Origin: Euperipatoides rowelli
Lineage: Eukaryota > Onychophora > Udeonychophora > Euonychophora > Peripatopsidae
Reading direction: 5' to 3' (one strand)
Assembly (NCBI GenBank): GCA_003024985.2
Contig: PXIH01S0023804.1
DNA length: 11,870 bases
Shown: piece by piece, positions 7,045 to 11,870 of the stretch
How positions within the stretch are numbered: position 1 is the stretch's first letter
Layout: every line of letters starts with the position of its first letter
The notes under the pieces: model-generated
The model's database searches: none
What the model was told of the DNA's origin: nothing
Seen by the model: the letters and a program-made list of their open reading frames with translations, nothing else
Position numbers and translations under genes: made by a program

Positions 7045-8242
7045 ATAGTTGATTTTACATGTCATTCTTACAGAATTAAAAAAAAAAATACAATCAATAA
7101 ATTACTTATCAGAAATAATATTCTATTAAGTTTATAAATGTTTCAATCCTCATGAAAGAACAAAAAATAAAGATAGTTTTAAGAATAATGTAACTAGGAA
7201 TAGGAATGGATATAAGTTTTAATTTACATCATAATATTGTACTGCAATGAAAATATTAATACGTTACGTTTATTTAGCCTATAGCTTTGTTTGATTTTTT
7301 ATTTATTTTTATTTTTGCATGTCGCGTATATGTAACAATTATGTAGAATTGAATGCTTTAAAAAAAAACGAAAAATAAATTGTATATTATAGCTTAACGT
7401 ACATATCTAAATAAATAAAATTGTTTTGTTTTAATCCATTTCGGTTTTTTAATATAATTAAAAATCCATTTTTTTAATATAATAATAATAAAAATAGCTG
7501 TGAGTTAGTAAGAAAGCTAGTTATGTACAATTTCTATTATTTCTGAATCAATTTCTGTTCTCAGTCTTCCAAAATTAAATAAAAATATCTCAACGACGGC
7601 GATATATTTAGTATACAAACCGTAATTTAGAATTAAATGCACATCTACAGTATTGTTACAGTACCTGCAAAGTCTTAGGAAATTTCATTTATATTGAAAT
7701 TAATAGAGCTAGTGGTCGCAAATATATTGAGATAATTAAAGGCATTTAAGCTAAATTGAAACATAAATATTTGCCATTAAATTTAGAAGGGAGATGTGTA
7801 TTATTATTTTATATTATTCAGTCGTTTATTAAATACAAATAAAAATATTTAAAAATCAGATACCTACAAATTGAATTAAAAAAAAAATGCAAGAAAGCAC
7901 GCTCTTGATAATTAATTAGTCTACAAACCTATTATTGGCTTGAAATTATTCTTTTCAGCAAAAAAAAAAAAAAACTGTTAGTAAACACAAACTAAAATGT
8001 GTTATGTCAGGCTTTTTTTTTCCAAAGGAATTAATAAAAATATCGCAACAAGAACAAAAAGAATGCCATAAAATACATATTCTCATTATACAGCCGTAGG
8101 GCTGCTATCAGTTTTGCCTCATACCACATGACTTTCTGCCTTCACATGTTTGTTTCAATCTCTAACGTAAAGGAATAGGCGCATCCTCCGTCTACTAGTA
8201 TATATGGTCTAAGTAAGATTAATACGGACCGGCCGAACTTTA
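7045..8242. other. AT-rich intergenic DNA, no gene seen
   Basis: This is about 1.2 kb of very AT-rich sequence with many A/T homopolymers. A repeated ATCCATTT...TTTTTAATATAAT word (about 7434-7488) and a small hairpin CAGCC-GTAG-GGCTG (8091-8104) are the only structures I noted. No coding or RNA gene is supported. Confidence 0.6.
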
Positions 8243-8290
8243 GGCTGGTGCTCCACTTGCCGATACAGTGTGTCATGATGACTCACGTTG
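8243..8290 (+). mobile_element. Transposon-end-like motif, copy A
   Basis: The 24 bases at 8243-8266 match 20 of 24 at 11647-11670; the shared core is GCTCCACT and CGATAC. Both copies continue with GTG..., a GATG word and a C-ACGTT or CAACG word. The copies are preceded by TTA and TAA respectively. A GGCYGGYGCTCCACT start after a TWA trinucleotide is reminiscent of PIF/Harbinger-type termini, but no inverted partner end is visible nearby, so the class is only a guess. Confidence 0.45.
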
Positions 8291-8880
8291 CCTTCAGTCA
8301 AATTAGGTGTAAATAAAACAGGTGTCACATAGAATGTGCGTTACCGCACAGTATTTTTTAAATTTGGGGGTCGCACCTGCTTTTTGGATAGATAACTGGA
8401 TGCACCTTCATTGTCTGTTTAGCTTTTTTACTGAGTTTGTTGATCATACCTTAAACCAAATACGAGTCAATTCCACAATTTATATATACGTGTAATTTTA
8501 TTGGCTGTATAAACTTTATAGATTGAAATAAAATAAAACAAAGTAGAACCTTTGGTTAATTAAACCTGATTACCAAATATTTTTTTAATTCAATAATTTT
8601 ACTTGAAAGATTGCCACTGTATCTGAATATTTTAAAAAATAGAACGTCGTCTTTTGCTAGCACGTATTGAGGGGGAAAAAAAATCAGCCGTGTGCTTTTT
8701 GTATAGTGTAGGCTACTTTACAATAATTGCTTCATTCAAGATTAGAAAGTAAAAAATAATTTAAATATCATAAAATGTCAAGTAAATGTCTAAACATATT
8801 AAATATACAGTAATTGTTCGTAAATAAACATTTATAAAGTTGTACAGTACAATAGCTGATATAGGCTAGTGGGTAGGGAA

Positions 8881-8903
8881 GAATTGTGTTTTTCTTGAGA
8901 GGA
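8881..8903 (+). repeat. 23-bp exact direct repeat, copy 1
   Basis: These 23 bases, starting GAATTGTGTTTTTCTTGAGA, are identical to 11565-11587, about 2.7 kb away. Both copies lie beside other shared pieces (8243/11647 and 9157/11733). This suggests that fragments of one dispersed repeat family are scattered through the right third of the window. Confidence 0.75.
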
Positions 8904-9156
8904 GCTTAAATATACTGTAGGTAGATCTTGTAATAATGTTCTCCATTGTTTATTATTTTATTGAATGGGGAAAAAAATAAATAAATAAGAAAATATACTT
9001 TTTAGACAATTCTTAATTCGTTATTTATTTTATTCATAAGTCTAGGCATTTTATTAAAAAAATAATTACTCTTTAATAAGAAAGCAAGATGTCAGACAGA
9101 AACAGAAAATATAAAATGACCAATCCTCACGTTGTGTTTGGTGCACAACTTTGAAA

Positions 9157-9291
9157 ACAATGTATATAAAATAGTGGGAGTGGTTTAACCACGAGTTGAC
9201 GCTAGAATTTTTAAAGCAAGCTCTATATTTATTTCCTCCGAAAATCACCGTAGGTCAACGCAGTTCAACGTATAACCACCGTGCTTTAGTG
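9157..9291 (-). repeat. ~135-bp dispersed repeat, inverted copy 1
   Basis: This segment is the reverse complement of 11733-11870 with modest divergence. The best block, 9221-9262, differs at one of 42 positions. The similarity runs to the window end and so may continue beyond it. On the basis of the copy at 11647-11870, it is probably the inner part of the same element whose end motif lies at 11647. In copy 1 the corresponding outer end is not recognisable after 9291. Confidence 0.8.
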
Positions 9292-10132
9292 ATTCCTGGA
9301 TGTGGATGCTGACACTTTATTTCTGAAAGAATAAATAAAATTAGTAAAGGTGGATAAAGTAAAGTTTGGTCGGGGGAGGAACTAAAAGATCGGAACACTT
9401 CCCAGATTATAAACTCTGGTCAGATTCTAGGAGTTGCAGAATATTTTAATTTAAGATTCGGACATTTGAACAACCATTCTTTTTTGGAAGCAGAATTAAT
9501 TATCTATTTTAATTCACTCGCAATAGTGCATGCAGTCTGTGAGGTTGCGCTTTTGTGGCTGAATCTTGCTTTTTAATTCTTTATATATGATGTAGCCTTC
9601 TCACAGTCTTGGAAGAGGTGGTTCAAACTGTTTCTTTTAATCCTTCAGCTGGTTAAAGTTATTTGACCCTTTGTGTGCTGTGCTTTAACTCATGTATTAC
9701 AATTATAAACTACCTTCATGAAACACAGCTGGCACCTTCCTAAATTGGATGTTTCATGCTTTCACATGCATTTTTGTGTTGAAAGAAAACTATTCATTTG
9801 CACTGCTAAAAGAAAAATAAAGAAAGATGAAAAATTACTGAAGTCTGAACTAATTACAACTATAAGAATATGATGGCAGATTTAGATCTCACAGAATAGC
9901 ATCTATTCTTTATTAAATAACATACAAACAGAACAAAATTATTATAAGAAAGTATTTATATAAGATAGGAGTAGAAATGTCTGTATATTAGGAAAGGTTT
10001 GCTACACCTTCACAACCATTCATCCTAGCGCAATGATATTTGATTTGCTTGAAAGCCCTATTAAAGCAGATCTGACATGTTATTTTGCCCTTCCCTGCTC
10101 TGGGGATGAATTTTAAAAAAATTAGGAAAAAA
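9292..10132. other. Non-coding stretch with complex segments
   Basis: No gene is supported. Two segments, about 9518-9790 and 9998-10105, are less AT-rich and have few homopolymers. They contain words such as CAGCTGG (two E-boxes, near 9648 and 9728) and, on the minus strand, a TTTCAAGCAAATCAAATATCATTGC-like stretch. They resemble conserved non-coding DNA, but nothing here proves it. The 85-codon minus-strand frame at 9988-10245 resembles no family I know. Confidence 0.35.
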
Positions 10133-10180
10133 TGAGCTCTGAAGTTTGCTAGCCTATTGCTTAGCAAACTCCAGAGTTCA
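10133..10180. repeat. 19-bp stem, 10-base loop hairpin
   Basis: Bases 10133-10151 (TGAGCTCTGAAGTTTGCTA) and 10162-10180 are inverted copies matching at 17 of 19 positions, with a 10-base loop. In a plus-strand transcript one of the two mismatches would be a G-U pair. It could be a small foldback element or a small-RNA precursor-like hairpin. The arms match no microRNA I recognise and the fold is short for one. Confidence 0.7.
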
Positions 10181-10202
10181 ATTACATCAGATGGCTTGGA
10201 AA

Positions 10203-10232
10203 GTAAACCAATCCAAAGTGAACCAATCCAAT
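10203..10232 (+). repeat. Short tandem repeat with three CCAAT words
   Basis: GTAAACCAATCCAAA is followed by GTGAACCAATCCAA and a further CCAATCC start. CCAAT cores fall at 10208-10212, 10223-10227 and 10228-10232. These match the NF-Y core, but no promoter is evident nearby. Confidence 0.55.
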
Positions 10233-10389
10233 CCTTTTGTTCCACTAGTACTTATGTGCATAAAGGATGATAATTATTCTTCGTTATTTCTTCTTTTTAA
10301 AATAATTTCTTACTCTTTTATAGTTTACAAAACACACTAAGATAAATAGAATAAAATCACCATAGCTCAATCATTATGAGATTCATGTG

Positions 10390-10713
10390 ATGGGAAGCAA
10401 GTTTTATGATTGTGTTTTCAACTTAGAAATTTCTTTGCCTCCTGTCTCTTATGGGGCTTATACAACTCACACTGGTGATGAATGTTTTGTCTGCTATATA
10501 GAAAGTGGCCATTCAGTTTTCTCTCACTTAACTCTCTACATGTGGGCAGTGAGACCTGCGTTTTATAATTTTTGTCACAATGAGATACGCTTATCGTCGT
10601 ATTTCATTTGTTTTACGACGTATCTAAGTAGTGATAAGACTGTTTGTCCATTGCATTTATTTTACAAAATATTTGGCCAGTGGATGGCATCTATTTTCTG
10701 TTATAAAGTTTGA
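10390..10713 (+). CDS. Unrecognised 107-codon open frame (probably not a gene)
   Basis: This is the longest ATG-to-stop frame in the window, from ATG at 10390 to TGA at 10711-10713. The frame is also open for one GTG codon upstream. The product would be rich in Cys, Phe, Tyr and Ser, with aromatic stretches (for example YFICF and FYNFC). It has no signal peptide, clear membrane segment or motif I can name. There is no evident promoter, and the only polyadenylation-type AATAAA (about 10790) could be chance. It overlaps a hairpin at 10583-10625 and a stretch with higher complexity than its flanks. A chance frame in a complex or conserved non-coding segment is the most likely reading. Confidence 0.12.
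   Translation: MGSKFYDCVFNLEISLPPVSYGAYTTHTGDECFVCYIESGHSVFSHLTLYMWAVRPAFYNFCHNEIRLSSYFICFTTYLSSDKTVCPLHLFYKIFGQWMASIFCYKV
10583..10625. repeat. Interrupted hairpin AGATACG/CGTATCT and CGTCGTA/TACGACG
   Basis: The inner arms CGTCGTA (10595-10601) and TACGACG (10614-10620) pair perfectly across a 12-base loop. AGATAC (10583-10588) can extend the stem against GTATCT (10620-10625), with a bulge of several bases on the left side. CpG-containing words like these are unusual in this AT-rich region. Confidence 0.6.
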
Positions 10714-11564
10714 GCTTTTTGTATTGTTTTTTTTTTAAATATTTTTTTAATTTCTGTTTGCGAACTTAAATTTTATGACAATTACAAATAAATAAAATTT
10801 ACCCCTGTTTTTGAAGAGAAAAATAAAAAATTGCCCCTGGTTAAGGGATAATGCTCAAGTTAAAGGATTAAGAAGTAAAGAACAACAAATTTTGCATAAG
10901 CTTACTAGTATTGTTTTTTTTACTTAGATTTTTAAAAATATATCAACATTATTTGCTGCTGAATTGCTTTTTTATTCCCTGTTTTGGACCAGCTTTAAAG
11001 TTTAGAGACAATGGACTCGCACAAGACATTCAGAAATAAACGTAAACTGGCAAAAAAAATAAAAACAGACCAATTCCTCAATGGATTCGGATGAGAACTG
11101 GAAATACTATTTCGTATAATGCAAAGCGACGTCACTGGCATAGGACCAAGCTCAAATTGTAAATTATACAAGCTGGATTTTGTTATGGACCGATGGATGG
11201 CAAAACTGTATATCTAATTTGTAAAAATTCAGTCTTTACAAAGTAAATAAGTAAAAAAATAAAATAACATTTTTGAAGCTTTAGCCTATCACTTCAATAT
11301 TAAAATTTAAAGAAGATTAATTAACAAATATTTTTTAAAAAACACTTTTTCATTTTAAAACTTTTGATTAAATATAATTTGGTACTAAATATATAGAGAA
11401 AAAAAAATTATCTCCACCCCCCTTCTTGTCAAGCATAACTCAGGGTTATAACTGCTTTCTACAGTTGGAGAAAGGATTAGTAGATTGTTTTTTTCTCCAA
11501 TAAAATTAGCAGATTGATCAGTAAGATCAATCCTAATGAATTTGATCCTTATCAGCTTAGCTCT
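10714..11564. other. AT-rich intergenic DNA, no gene seen
   Basis: This is mainly A/T homopolymers and short complex patches. A GACGTCAC word (11129-11136), a CRE-like half-site, lies in a better-mixed patch at about 11080-11200. No gene, RNA or transposon end is recognised. Confidence 0.6.
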
Positions 11565-11587
11565 GAATTGTGTTTTTCTTGAGAGGA
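11565..11587 (+). repeat. 23-bp exact direct repeat, copy 2
   Basis: Identical to 8881-8903. It lies 60 bases before the transposon-end-like motif at 11647. Confidence 0.75.
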
Positions 11588-11646
11588 AAAAATATTGTAC
11601 AAGAGAAAAACGGTATTTGCATAAAAGTGTTTTCACTTCCTAGTAA

Positions 11647-11870
11647 GGCCGGCGCTCCACTGGACGATACGTGACGGTGATGCCCATCAACGCTAAAACC
11701 TTTTAAAGAACATAGATTTCATTGAGATGTGCACACTGGAAAGCGCATTGGTTTTATGTTAGATTGCGTTGACCTACGGTGATTTTCGAAGGAAATAAAT
11801 ATAGAGCTAGCTTTAAAAATTATGCGTCAACTCGCGGTGAAACCACACCCACCTTTTAATACAACATTGT
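11647..11870 (+). mobile_element. Dispersed repeat element, left end to window edge
   Basis: It begins with the GGCCGGCGCTCCACT motif shared with 8243 and is preceded by TAA. It then contains, at 11733-11870, the inverted counterpart of 9157-9291. The element runs off the window, so its other end, any target duplication and any coding region are unseen. The terminus after TAA is compatible with a PIF/Harbinger-type element, but that is inference. Confidence 0.55.

Noticed and set aside
9620-9632. GGTTCAAAC as a tRNA or SINE B box
   Set aside because: It only partly fits the B-box consensus, and there is no A box or cloverleaf arms around it.
9988-10245. 85-codon minus-strand frame
   Set aside because: No motif recognised, and it spans the hairpin and CCAAT repeats, so chance is more likely.
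1-11870. CRISPR array, operon or bacterial-type system
   Set aside because: The repeat arrays are adjacent or degenerate without unique equal-length spacers. There are no cas-like or other compact genes, and the LINE and gypsy remnants point to an animal genome.

Overview
This window looks like non-coding, AT-rich nuclear DNA from an animal. It has no operon-like gene packing, no long open reading frame and no RNA gene that I can recognise. Instead it holds the eroded remains of several transposon families, long A/T runs, poly-G/poly-C tracts and simple repeats. The two recognisable protein fossils are a LINE reverse-transcriptase tail and a Ty3/gypsy Pol tail, both typical of animal genomes. 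I cannot name the species. Scattered single N bases (2007, 4286-4287, 4295) suggest a clone or consensus with unresolved base calls.

Left part (1-1533): three DNA-transposon-like units in a row. Bases 1-201 look like the right end of a hAT-type element cut by the window edge. Bases 322-700 are a complete non-autonomous hAT-type element (MITE) with 15-bp terminal inverted repeats and a perfect 8-bp target-site duplication (ACCTAGGC). Bases 846-1533 form an element with ~71-bp imperfect terminal inverted repeats. It carries a 26-bp perfect palindrome, a 22-bp tandem repeat rich in GGAA/CCGGAAGT motifs, and extra internal copies of its own end module.

Middle part (1534-6200): mostly AT-rich spacer. 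An island at about 2830-3180 has almost twice the local G+C and high complexity, and could be a conserved non-coding element. Bases 4229-4373 are a LINE RT remnant. Bases 5095-5420 are trinucleotide-rich low-complexity DNA. Bases 5611-5960 hold a degenerate ~100-117-bp tandem array carrying CRE/ATF-like, AP-1-like and palindromic E-box motifs. A further short direct repeat lies at 6037-6118.

Right part (6225-11870): a decayed 3' end of a Ty3/gypsy retrotransposon (Pol C-terminus, polypurine tract, 3' LTR) at 6315-~7044, then about 1 kb of AT-rich DNA. From 8243 to the window end, pieces of one dispersed repeat family recur. These are a shared end motif (8243 and 11647), a 23-bp exact direct repeat (8881 and 11565), and an inverted pair of ~135 bp (9157-9291 against 11733-11870). 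Between them lie complex, possibly conserved stretches, two hairpins (10133-10180 and 10583-10625), and the longest open frame (10390-10713, 107 codons), which I do not recognise.

No functional gene can be supported. The main interest is the structure of the repeats and their transcription-factor-like motif content. The non-coding islands would need a conservation search.
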